10,596 nucleotides of DNA, taken from the NCBI GenBank assembly GCA_003648395.1, contig QMPB01000098.1, positions 1-10,596 of the forward strand, written 5' to 3'. Position numbers and translations under genes: made by a program. Shown piece after piece: positions 1 through 6,806 of the stretch (positions are counted from its first letter, which is position 1; each line of letters starts with the position of its first letter). The notes beneath the pieces were generated by a model. That model made no database searches, was not told where the DNA came from, and worked only from the letters and a program-made list of their open reading frames with translations. The DNA is from Bacteroidota bacterium. Lineage in GTDB: Bacteria; Bacteroidota; Bacteroidia; Bacteroidales; UBA1556.

Positions 1-165
1 AAAACTGTTCCTTCTTATGCTCTTGTAGTTGGAAATCCCGCTCGTCAAATTGGCTGGATGAGCGAATATGGTCATCGCTTAAACTTTGATGAGATTGGTA
101 TTGCAATCTGCCCAGAAAGCAAAGAAAAATACCAACTTAAAGATTATCAAGTAACTAAAATATAA
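1..165 (+). CDS. wlbB: WlbB/WbpD-type UDP-amino-sugar N-acetyltransferase, C-terminal end (partial)
   Basis: The first 165 bases are open in frame 1 and end with TAA at 163-165, giving the last 54 residues of a protein whose start lies left of the window. The stretch VVGNPARQIGWMSEYGHRL is typical of the end of left-handed beta-helix acetyltransferases of the WlbB/WbpD group: the VxGNPAR turn closes the hexapeptide helix, and QIGWMSEYGHRL is characteristic of this subgroup. These cytoplasmic enzymes acetylate the 3-amino group of UDP-2-acetamido-3-amino-2,3-dideoxy-glucuronate using acetyl-CoA. The next gene, wlbA, encodes another step of the same pathway, which supports the call. The catalytic part is outside the window, so a related sugar acetyltransferase remains possible. 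Confidence 0.8.
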   Translation, partial: KTVPSYALVVGNPARQIGWMSEYGHRLNFDEIGIAICPESKEKYQLKDYQVTKI

Positions 166-175
166 CACAAACAAG

Positions 176-253
176 GAACACAGATAACACGGATTTAAAA
201 GATATTCACAAATTCATCTGTGACAATCCATAACACCAGTGTCATCCGTGTTC
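176..253. repeat. Degenerate inverted repeat between wlbB and wlbA
   Basis: The left arm GAACACAGATAACAC (176-190) and the reverse complement of 239-253 (GAACACGGATGACAC) agree at 13 of 15 positions, and both differences are A/G. The interior also holds cognate words (CACGGATTT, CATCTGTG). The block looks like one unit of an interspersed intergenic repeat built from ACACGGAT/ACACAGAT words. It could fold as a hairpin after the acetyltransferase stop codon, but no T-tract follows, so I do not call it a terminator. No gene is seen in 166-447 apart from this block and the structured repeat. Confidence 0.5.
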
Positions 254-318
254 TCATCAACTCAAAGAATAAGCTTTAATGCCTGAAATAAACTCTAATA
301 TAAATTATGTAGCTTGAT

Positions 319-429
319 TATAAATCATCAAGTTCGAGGCTTGTGAAGTATTGAAAAATGGAGTTTACGTTTGTAAATGACAGTTTTCGATGCAAGCGTA
401 ACGAAGAAATTGTTGATTTAGGGCAAGCT
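319..429 (+). repeat. Structured interspersed repeat, copy 1 (leader of wlbA)
   Basis: This shares its ends with the copy at 1493-1610: the left end (319-340) matches 17 of 22 bases and the right end (401-420) 16 of 20. The outer arms pair: TAAATCA (321-327) with TGATTTA (414-420), then CAA with TTG and TTCG (333-336) with CGAA (402-405). A second short helix crosses them: GGCTTG (338-343) with CAAGCT (424-429), five Watson-Crick pairs plus one G-U. The interior contains a weaker inverted repeat (GTTTAC / GTAAAT, 363-376). The element ends 18 nt before the wlbA ATG and keeps an open frame into it, giving a spurious 30-residue N-terminal extension. Confidence 0.6.
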
Positions 430-447
430 GTAAAAATAGAATATAAT

Positions 448-1404
448 ATGAAAAAACAAATAAACTTCGGACTAATAGGCGCCGCGGGTTATATAGCTCC
501 ACGTCATATGAAAGCAATTAAAGAGACAGGAAACAACTTAGTTGCAGCTTTAGATAAATTTGATAGTGTAGGGATAATTGATAGTTATTTCCCTGAAGCT
601 GATTTCTTTACTGAGTCAGAACGTTTTGATAGGCATTTGGATAAATTAAGAAGAAGAGGAGAAAAGAAGATTGATTATGTATCAATTTGTACTCCAAACT
701 ACCTTCATGATTCTCATATTCGTTTGGCTTTGAGAAATGATGCTCACGCTATTTGTGAGAAACCTCTTGTGCTTAATCCATGGAATATTGATGCTCTGCA
801 AGAGATAGAGAAAGAAACAGGAAAACAAATCTATAATATTCTTCAACTTCGCCATCATCAAGCAATTATTGACTTAAAGAAAGAGATAGATGAAGGACCT
901 GCGGATATAATTTATGATATTGATTTATCGTATATCACATCAAGAGGAAGATGGTACTTCATTAGTTGGAAAGGAGATAATGCGAAGTCTGGTGGTGTTG
1001 CTACCAATATTGGCGTACATTTTTACGATATGTTAACATATATTTTTGGTAATGTTCAAATGAATACTGTTCATTATACTGATAAAGATACTGCAGCTGG
1101 TTTCTTGCAATTAGAAAGGGCTAGAGTTCGTTGGTTTCTTAGTGTTGATGACACTAATTTACCAAAAGATATTGCAGCTACAGGACAACGTACTTACAGA
1201 TCGATCACTGTTAATGGTAAAGAAATAGAGTTTAGCGGAGGGTTTACAGAATTACATAATATTAGTTATGAGCATATTCTTAAAGGAGATGGTTTTGGTT
1301 TGGAACATGCTCGTAAGAGTATAGAAATTGTTCACCAAATTAGAAATGCCAATCCAATAGGTATTAGAGGTGATTATCATCCTTTCTTAAAGCGATTTAG
1401 GTAG
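448..1404 (+). CDS. wlbA: WlbA/WbpB-type UDP-N-acetyl-2-amino-2-deoxyglucuronate 3-dehydrogenase
   Basis: This encodes 318 residues of the Gfo/Idh/MocA oxidoreductase family. The NAD-binding Rossmann start is FGLIGAAGYIAPRHMKAI (residues 7-24). The family EKP motif is at 104-106 with its catalytic lysine at 105, and the GGVATNIGVHFYDML block (182-196) carries the catalytic-type His191. Known WlbA enzymes oxidise C3 of UDP-GlcNAc-uronate to the 3-keto sugar, which is then aminated and acetylated by a WlbB-like enzyme, fitting the gene just upstream. The frame is open back to an ATG at 358, but those extra 30 residues are encoded by a repeat element and the family starts at MKxxNFGLIGAAGYIAPRHM, so I choose the ATG at 448. 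No strong Shine-Dalgarno is seen. A perfect terminator follows 12 nt after the stop. The aminotransferase and epimerase genes of the pathway are not in the window. Confidence 0.9.
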   Translation: MKKQINFGLIGAAGYIAPRHMKAIKETGNNLVAALDKFDSVGIIDSYFPEADFFTESERFDRHLDKLRRRGEKKIDYVSICTPNYLHDSHIRLALRNDAHAICEKPLVLNPWNIDALQEIEKETGKQIYNILQLRHHQAIIDLKKEIDEGPADIIYDIDLSYITSRGRWYFISWKGDNAKSGGVATNIGVHFYDMLTYIFGNVQMNTVHYTDKDTAAGFLQLERARVRWFLSVDDTNLPKDIAATGQRTYRSITVNGKEIEFSGGFTELHNISYEHILKGDGFGLEHARKSIEIVHQIRNANPIGIRGDYHPFLKRFR

Positions 1405-1416
1405 TCATTAAATATT

Positions 1417-1461
1417 AGGCACAAAAAAACCAGCTAGTTTCTAGCTGGTTTTTTTGTGCCT
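1417..1461. terminator. Bidirectional intrinsic terminator between wlbA and hemD
   Basis: A perfect 21-bp inverted repeat (1417-1437 and 1441-1461) around a TTT loop has core CCAGCTAG/CTAGCTGG. A run of seven A on the left and seven T on the right lie inside the arms. It starts 12 nt after the wlbA stop. With an A-tract on one side and a T-tract on the other it can end transcription from both directions, which suits its place between the convergent wlbA and hemD. Confidence 0.9.
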
Positions 1462-1492
1462 ATAAATTTAAATACGAGATTATACAAGGTGT

Positions 1493-1610
1493 ATAATAAG
1501 CAACAAGGTCGAGGCGGACGCAGAATTAGTAATTAGGAGTCCCGATGTATCGGGATGATTAATTACTAATTCAAGTTCAACGAAGAGATTGTTGTTTATT
1601 ATAGCCGCCT
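1493..1610. repeat. Structured interspersed repeat, copy 2 (downstream of hemD)
   Basis: The outer arms pair as ATAATAA (1493-1499) with TTATTAT (1596-1602), CAACAA (1501-1506) with TTGTTG, and TCG (1509-1511) with CGA (1581-1583). A second helix crosses them: AGGCGG (1512-1517) with CCGCCT (1605-1610), six perfect pairs. Inside is a long hairpin, 1523-1546 against 1549-1572, with 20 of 24 positions paired around CCCGATGTATCGGG. The ends are related to those of 319-429 while the interior differs. It lies between the wlbA terminator and the hemD stop codon, 5 nt from the latter. No ORF is present. Confidence 0.65.
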
Positions 1611-1615
1611 TAAAT

Positions 1616-2371
1616 TTATCTCTTACGTTTATTGGAATCCTTCACATACTGCTCAATAGACATCGACATTGATGGAGCCTTTGGCGTTGGTGCATTAACT
1701 TGAATCTTTAATCCAGCACTTTTGGCAGCTTCAGCAGTTGTTTTACCAAATGTTGCAATTGCTTGCTCTCCTTGTTCAAAATCAGGGAAGTTCTTAAATA
1801 ATGACTTTATTCCTGATGGGCTAAAGAATACTAACATATCGTATGATGTAATGTCAATTTTACTCAAATCACAAGCTAAAGTTCTGTAGATGACAGCTTT
1901 TTCAAACTCTATTCCTTCTTTCTCAAGTGCATTTGGAATGTCTTGTTTGTGAATTTCAGAGCAGGGAAATAAAAACTTATTATCCTTATGCTTTCTAATG
2001 ACTTCCATCAAATCTGCAAAACTCTGCTTCCCGTGAAATATCTTTCTCTTTCTATATTGAACATAGTTCTGAAGATAATATGCTGTAGACTCTGAAATAC
2101 AGAAATACTTCATGTCTTCAGGAATATTAGCTCTAACCTCTTTTGCTATTCTGAAAAAATGATCAACAGCTTGACGACTAGTAAAAATAACTGCAGAATA
2201 ATCTAAAATATTTACTCTAGCTTGTCGAAATTCTTTAGATGGAATACCATCAATTTTAATGAATTTAAAATAGTCAACACTAATCTTATATTTGTCGATT
2301 AATTTGTTATAAGGTGACTTTTGAATATCTGCCGGAGGTGGTTGCGAAACAAGTATACTTTTTATTTTCAA
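1616..2371 (-). CDS. hemD: Uroporphyrinogen-III synthase
   Basis: The 251-residue protein is of normal family length. HemD closes and isomerises hydroxymethylbilane to uroporphyrinogen III in the cytoplasm, the branch point to haem, sirohaem and cobalamin. The family is poorly conserved, but the typical pieces are present: an N-terminal SILVSQPPP strand, FTSRQAVDHFF (63-73, the family's 'TSxxAV' motif), YRT (162-164), FFSPSGIKSLF (182-192) and FGKTTAEAAKSAGL (208-221), then APTPKAPSMSMSIEQY near the end. The only usable start in frame is TTG at 2371: a stop (TAA) lies five codons upstream and no ATG occurs between. It is the last gene of a minus-strand unit, 82 nt after the DUF4271 gene, a pairing commonly seen in Bacteroidota. 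No hemC or hemA is nearby. Confidence 0.9.
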   Translation of the reverse strand: MKIKSILVSQPPPADIQKSPYNKLIDKYKISVDYFKFIKIDGIPSKEFRQARVNILDYSAVIFTSRQAVDHFFRIAKEVRANIPEDMKYFCISESTAYYLQNYVQYRKRKIFHGKQSFADLMEVIRKHKDNKFLFPCSEIHKQDIPNALEKEGIEFEKAVIYRTLACDLSKIDITSYDMLVFFSPSGIKSLFKNFPDFEQGEQAIATFGKTTAEAAKSAGLKIQVNAPTPKAPSMSMSIEQYVKDSNKRKR

Positions 2372-2453
2372 GATAAAATTACTTTATGTTTATCAATATT
2401 TAATTCCTATCTACTAAGAATTCTTAATAATTCTCAGATATTATAAATGAAAT

Positions 2454-3236
2454 TTAATTGCCTAAAAACCATATGAAATATAGCTTTCTGAATATTACCA
2501 AGGGTAAAATTTCAACCGTGCAAAGATAAATAATAAAATGGAACAAATTAAAGTTATTTTTTGAATTGCGGAGACTCAATAGTTTATATATTCTAAATAA
2601 ATAAACCATTGTTGTTAGTATAGCAGAAATGTATACCCCAAACTGGTAATCAGCATATAGTAGTATCCAAAGAAAGAAGAATAGAATTATACCTAGAAAA
2701 CTATAGCTAAGGAATAGATAGTTTAGATAATTGCTTAGGAGTGATTTAATTTGAAATACTACTTGAGTAAATAATACAATTATCAGCTTTGTAAATATTA
2801 GTATAATAATACTTAGTACTATTTTTAATGCATAATAAATATCTAGGTTAATATTTAATGAGTGAGATATTCTGGTGAAAAGAACTAGACTTATTGACAG
2901 TATATAGGCACTTGTTAGAATTATATTTAATGGATGCCTCCATACTATACCTTCTTTTGTTAGATTATTATATGCTCTATTATTAATAAGTGCTTGGATA
3001 ATGTTGTTAAAATGTTTTGGGAATAGGGATTTGCTTAAAAAAATCAACACTCCTATTAAGCTTAGCCAATAGAAAATCCAATTATTACCCATGGAATTAA
3101 TGGGGTCTAGCATTAGTTCTATAGCTTCTTTAATATGAGAATTAGAAGGTTTCTCAATAAAGGAAGTGTCAATTATTTGACTTGAAATATTGCTTAAGGA
3201 ATCCGAAAAATTTACTATTGAATCTTTATGAATCAT
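2454..3236 (-). CDS. DUF4271 family integral membrane protein
   Basis: The 260-residue protein has a polar N-terminus of about 50 residues and then about six hydrophobic helices (roughly 52-70, 103-121, 135-163, 171-195, 198-220 and 232-255). The last helix carries FHFIIYLCTVEILPLVIF, the most recognisable part of the Bacteroidota DUF4271 family. The function is unknown. The recurrent position next to hemD in this phylum suggests, as inference only, a role linked to tetrapyrroles or the inner membrane. The ATG at 3236 lies only 4 nt after the stop of the upstream sensor phosphatase, so the two are almost certainly cotranscribed and possibly translationally coupled. The predicted helices contain no strongly conserved charged residues that would point to an enzyme. 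Confidence 0.8.
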   Translation of the reverse strand: MIHKDSIVNFSDSLSNISSQIIDTSFIEKPSNSHIKEAIELMLDPINSMGNNWIFYWLSLIGVLIFLSKSLFPKHFNNIIQALINNRAYNNLTKEGIVWRHPLNIILTSAYILSISLVLFTRISHSLNINLDIYYALKIVLSIIILIFTKLIIVLFTQVVFQIKSLLSNYLNYLFLSYSFLGIILFFFLWILLYADYQFGVYISAILTTMVYLFRIYKLLSLRNSKNNFNLFHFIIYLCTVEILPLVIFRKLYFIWFLGN

Positions 3237-3240
3237 TATT

Positions 3241-6200
3241 CTATACTTTTATTCCAATAATGATTATATCATCAATTTGTTCTATTTCACCACGCCATTC
3301 AAGTATTGTTTGCCATAGGATTTCTTTTTGCTCATCCATAGGTTTATCATAAATATCAAGAATGAGTTGTTTAAACCTCTTAGTCATAAATTTTTTGCCT
3401 TTAGGACCGCCAAATTGATCAATAAAACCATCACTAAGAATGTAGTACATATCTCCTTTATGCATGCTAAATTCCATATTTGTAAAAGGGTTTTTATCTC
3501 TATCGTGAATTCCTATAGGCATTCTGTCAGCTTTTATTATTGACAGTTCACCATCGCGTATCATATATAAAGGATTATATGCGCCAGCAAATTGCATCAT
3601 CATATTGTCAAAATCATATACGCAAAGAGATATATCCATTCCATCTTTAGTATCAGTCTCAGAGCCTTCTTGATTTAGTGAAGTAATTACGTTAGTACGT
3701 AATTGATTTAATACTTCAGCACCTGTCTTAATATCTTTATTGTTAGCTATTTCATTTAAGAAAGAAATTCCCATAATACTCATAAATGCACCCGGAACTC
3801 CATGACCTGTACAGTCAGCAGCAGCAATAATTGTCTTACCATCTTTTTGCATCATCCAATAGAAATCACCACTAACAATATCTCTTGGTTTCCATAAAAC
3901 AAAATGTTGAGAAAATACCTTATCCATTTGTTTCTTCTGAGGAGAAACAGCTTCTTGGATTCTTTGTGCATAGCGAATACTACTCATAATATCTTGGTTT
4001 TTCTCCTCAATATCGTCTTTTTGAGCCCTGATTTCTGCCGTTGCTTCTCTAATTATCTTTTTCAAACTCCTAGTTGAGAATTCAATAGCACCCCATACAA
4101 ATGCAATAAAGAACAAAATGTATGCAATATATGCCCAAATAGTTCTGTGCCAAGGAGGTCTAACAGAAAAACTATAGCTGACTTCCTTACTTATATTACC
4201 ATAAATATCTTTAGATTGCATTATAAAAGAGTAATCACCTTCTTGTAAGTTGGTGTATCTTACTTCTGTTTTTGTTGTCCAGTCTTCCCAATTTTTATCA
4301 TATCCTTCGAGTTTCCACCTGTAATTAGGCTTTGCTTCAAGTTTTTCGGCAATTCCAGAGAAGTAGAATGTAAGGTTTCTACTAGAATATGGTAAAACGG
4401 TTTGGATAGACTTGTCTTGTTTGCTAATAATTTGATTGTCTTTATTATAGAAGAAACCATCAAATAAAGTGTCTTTATTATTAATAATTATTTTATTAAT
4501 AAAGCTAATGATTTTTGCAGGTTTATCAATAGCATTTATATTGTTTATTTTTACCAAATCAAAAGTTCCACCCGCCCATAGTGTGTTTCCATCTTGGTAT
4601 AAAGTTGTAAAAGCTTGAGCGGTTTTTTCTTGAGCATAAGGAGTAGAAACAGTATATTTCCCATTAGTGGTCTTTACGAGTTTTTTAAGAAATATTTTTG
4701 ACTTATTTAAGGGATAGGTAACGGTCCAAATGTTATTATAACTGTCTTTAATCATTCTAAAAACAAAATGATTTTTATACCAATCAGTGAAGATATCTGT
4801 TCGATTAAAGCTTTCTTCTTTATTATTAAATAAGAATAAACCTTCAGATGAAGCAAAAATCATTCTATCTCCATCATGAAGAGGGTATATTGCATCGTTA
4901 TGTGGTAAGCCGTTGTTTTCATTATAACTAATTACAGAAGGTTTTACAATTTTATGATTTGTAAAAACTGGTTTTTTTAACATAGAAAGAGCATCTACTC
5001 TACCAAGCCATAAATTTAGATTATTATCAAATTCTAATGCTTTTATGTCCAGATTAATTCCTTCAATCATTCCTTCATCTATCCATTTGCCATCTTCATA
5101 GTACATACTAGCTAGACCCTTTGGATATAAACCTATCCAAACTCTATGTGGATCTATCTCGTCTTGTAGGATTACGTTACCAGACCTAAAATACGCAGTG
5201 TCTACAGCTCCTTTTTCATTTACTTGAAATATAAAGTCATTGGTAATAAATAGTAGTAGTTTTTCATTATCCATATTAACGGTTAAAGCGTCCCAACACC
5301 CTTTACCTAATGATTCTTTTATGCCCGTATTTGAACATTTTGAAAAACTTTTTTTAGTAACTTCTGCTTTATTAAGTATATTCTTATTCTTAAAACTATA
5401 TTCATCTAGCTCATAAAGATTCATTCTATCAGTACCGAAATATAGTTTACCATTATACCTAGTTATTGCTTGTATTATTCCCTTAAACCCTGTTACTTCA
5501 GGAGGAAAATATTCATAATTTGAGAAAATAGCAATTCTACTCAAACCACCACCATGTGCTAGCCAAAGATTGTTTTGACTATCTACAAACATATTCTCTA
5601 CAATATCTTCTTTTAGTCCTGTTTTAGAATCAATCTTTCGTATAAGGCGACCTTTATTATCAATAATATATATTCCATTGCCAGCGGTATATATAGCAAT
5701 ATATTTATTCTTAATATTGATAATTTTTTCTGCATGCTCTTTTTTAAAAGTGCTGTCTAATTGAGTATGAAAAGCTACCGCAGTCTTTCTTTCTTTTAGA
5801 TAATCAAAGGTGAAAAGTTTATACTTCTTTGATACAAATAATATTGATTCTTTGCCAAAAGGAATCATTGAGCGAATCTCAGTAGAAAGAGTATTTGACT
5901 TTTTATCATTAAATGTTATTTGTATAAATTTATTGTCTTTAATTTCATAAATATTTCCTTCTTGAATTTTTACAATAATTTGACCATTGATATTAGAACT
6001 TAATGTAATATTTCCAGGCGCTTTTATAGTTTCAATATTATTATTAGAATGAATATAGACTTTCTTTTTTGTAATAAAGTAAGTTATTGAATTAACGACA
6101 TGTGTTCCAATTACGGTTCCAACTTTTGTTATTTCATTTGAATCTAAATAATGATATATAGGATGGTAAACCAATGTTCCAATTCTAGTGCTATCAACAT

Positions 6201-6519
6201 CAAAATATCCAAATTCTCCTGTTCCTCCAACAAATACTCTTCCTTTGTCATTTATGTCGATTGATCTAATGTCTCCACTATTTTCTAAAGTGTAGTGTTT
6301 CCAACTACCAGTATAGATTAATAGGGCTTCTTTATTGCCTACATAAATAGCCCCTCTTTTATCTTCTGCAAATACCCAATTCTGAGGCTGAGTTTTATAG
6401 TCTTTTGTTCCAAAAGTTTGAATAGGAATTAATCCAGTACTATTTTGCCCAAAAACGTTATAAATAGACAATAGCATGAATATAATAATAGTTGCTCTTT
6501 TGAAGAATATAGTTTTCAA
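3241..6519 (-). CDS. Propeller / Y_Y_Y / TM / SpoIIE-type PP2C phosphatase sensor
   Basis: The 1092-residue single-pass membrane sensor starts with a signal peptide (MKTIFFKRATIIIFMLLSIY..., about 1-25). A periplasmic two-component-regulator-type beta-propeller follows to about 705; example blades are 47-69, 82-106 and 305-329 (DSQNNLWLAHGGGLSRI). A Y_Y_Y domain spans about 709-786, a membrane helix 793-814, and a charged coiled coil about 816-860. The cytoplasmic SpoIIE/PPM phosphatase runs from about 880 to 1092. Its metal-binding motifs are intact: SGDFYW (Asp885), AADCTGHGVPGAFMS (Asp902), KDGMDISLC, LSDGFIDQFGG (Asp1030) and the terminal IDDIIIIGI. The family dephosphorylates serine/threonine phosphoproteins such as STAS anti-anti-sigma factors; no such partner lies in the window. 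The start is TTG at 6519: a stop lies four codons upstream and this start gives a good signal peptide. It is first in a unit with the DUF4271 gene and hemD. Confidence 0.9.
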   Translation of the reverse strand: MKTIFFKRATIIIFMLLSIYNVFGQNSTGLIPIQTFGTKDYKTQPQNWVFAEDKRGAIYVGNKEALLIYTGSWKHYTLENSGDIRSIDINDKGRVFVGGTGEFGYFDVDSTRIGTLVYHPIYHYLDSNEITKVGTVIGTHVVNSITYFITKKKVYIHSNNNIETIKAPGNITLSSNINGQIIVKIQEGNIYEIKDNKFIQITFNDKKSNTLSTEIRSMIPFGKESILFVSKKYKLFTFDYLKERKTAVAFHTQLDSTFKKEHAEKIINIKNKYIAIYTAGNGIYIIDNKGRLIRKIDSKTGLKEDIVENMFVDSQNNLWLAHGGGLSRIAIFSNYEYFPPEVTGFKGIIQAITRYNGKLYFGTDRMNLYELDEYSFKNKNILNKAEVTKKSFSKCSNTGIKESLGKGCWDALTVNMDNEKLLLFITNDFIFQVNEKGAVDTAYFRSGNVILQDEIDPHRVWIGLYPKGLASMYYEDGKWIDEGMIEGINLDIKALEFDNNLNLWLGRVDALSMLKKPVFTNHKIVKPSVISYNENNGLPHNDAIYPLHDGDRMIFASSEGLFLFNNKEESFNRTDIFTDWYKNHFVFRMIKDSYNNIWTVTYPLNKSKIFLKKLVKTTNGKYTVSTPYAQEKTAQAFTTLYQDGNTLWAGGTFDLVKINNINAIDKPAKIISFINKIIINNKDTLFDGFFYNKDNQIISKQDKSIQTVLPYSSRNLTFYFSGIAEKLEAKPNYRWKLEGYDKNWEDWTTKTEVRYTNLQEGDYSFIMQSKDIYGNISKEVSYSFSVRPPWHRTIWAYIAYILFFIAFVWGAIEFSTRSLKKIIREATAEIRAQKDDIEEKNQDIMSSIRYAQRIQEAVSPQKKQMDKVFSQHFVLWKPRDIVSGDFYWMMQKDGKTIIAAADCTGHGVPGAFMSIMGISFLNEIANNKDIKTGAEVLNQLRTNVITSLNQEGSETDTKDGMDISLCVYDFDNMMMQFAGAYNPLYMIRDGELSIIKADRMPIGIHDRDKNPFTNMEFSMHKGDMYYILSDGFIDQFGGPKGKKFMTKRFKQLILDIYDKPMDEQKEILWQTILEWRGEIEQIDDIIIIGIKV

Positions 6520-6675
6520 ATCAATAGTTTATATAATATATTAAAAAACGATTAGAACTGTATGTGTAACAGTATCAATACAGAAGTATTAATTGTAAAT
6601 TTACACTTTTCTAATAGTAAAACAGAGGTAAATGTACAACTTTTATTCAAATCAAGAACGTGGATATAAATTTTA

Positions 6676-6706
6676 TTGCTCCAATGAGAATTTTGTTATA
6701 TCTTAG
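6676..6706 (+). promoter_or_regulatory. Possible Bacteroidota-type promoter for the secreted propeller gene
   Basis: TTG at 6676-6678, 20 nt, then TATCTTAG at 6699-6706 resembles the Bacteroidota housekeeping pattern TTG-N19/20-TAnnTTTG with one mismatch in the second box. It would start transcription about 95 nt before the ATG at 6807. The surrounding 6520-6806 region is very AT-rich, so a chance match is quite possible. No convincing promoter was found for the divergent sensor gene in the same gap. Confidence 0.3.
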
Positions 6707-6806
6707 CGCTAGAAAAATAATTAAATGTTTATATATAGAAAGCTCTGCTTTAAGTTTATTTTTATATATATAACAGTCATATAATCACTTAATTAATATT
6801 ATTAAC

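Noticed and set aside
358..447. N-terminal extension of WlbA from the ATG at 358
   Set aside because: The extra 30 residues are encoded largely by a repeat element and do not resemble the WlbA family, which starts at the ATG at 448.
2415..2426. Perfect palindrome TAAGAATTCTTA between the DUF4271 gene and hemD
   Set aside because: It is a 12-bp AT-rich palindrome without a T-tract or a second copy in the window; not enough to call an operator or terminator.
3328..3543. Plus-strand 71-codon ORF inside the sensor phosphatase gene
   Set aside because: It is antisense to the conserved SpoIIE phosphatase domain, has no recognisable motif or promoter, and is explained as a shadow frame.
4260..4463. 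Minus-strand 67-codon ORF in another frame of the sensor gene
   Set aside because: It overlaps the Y_Y_Y coding region in a different frame and has no independent support.
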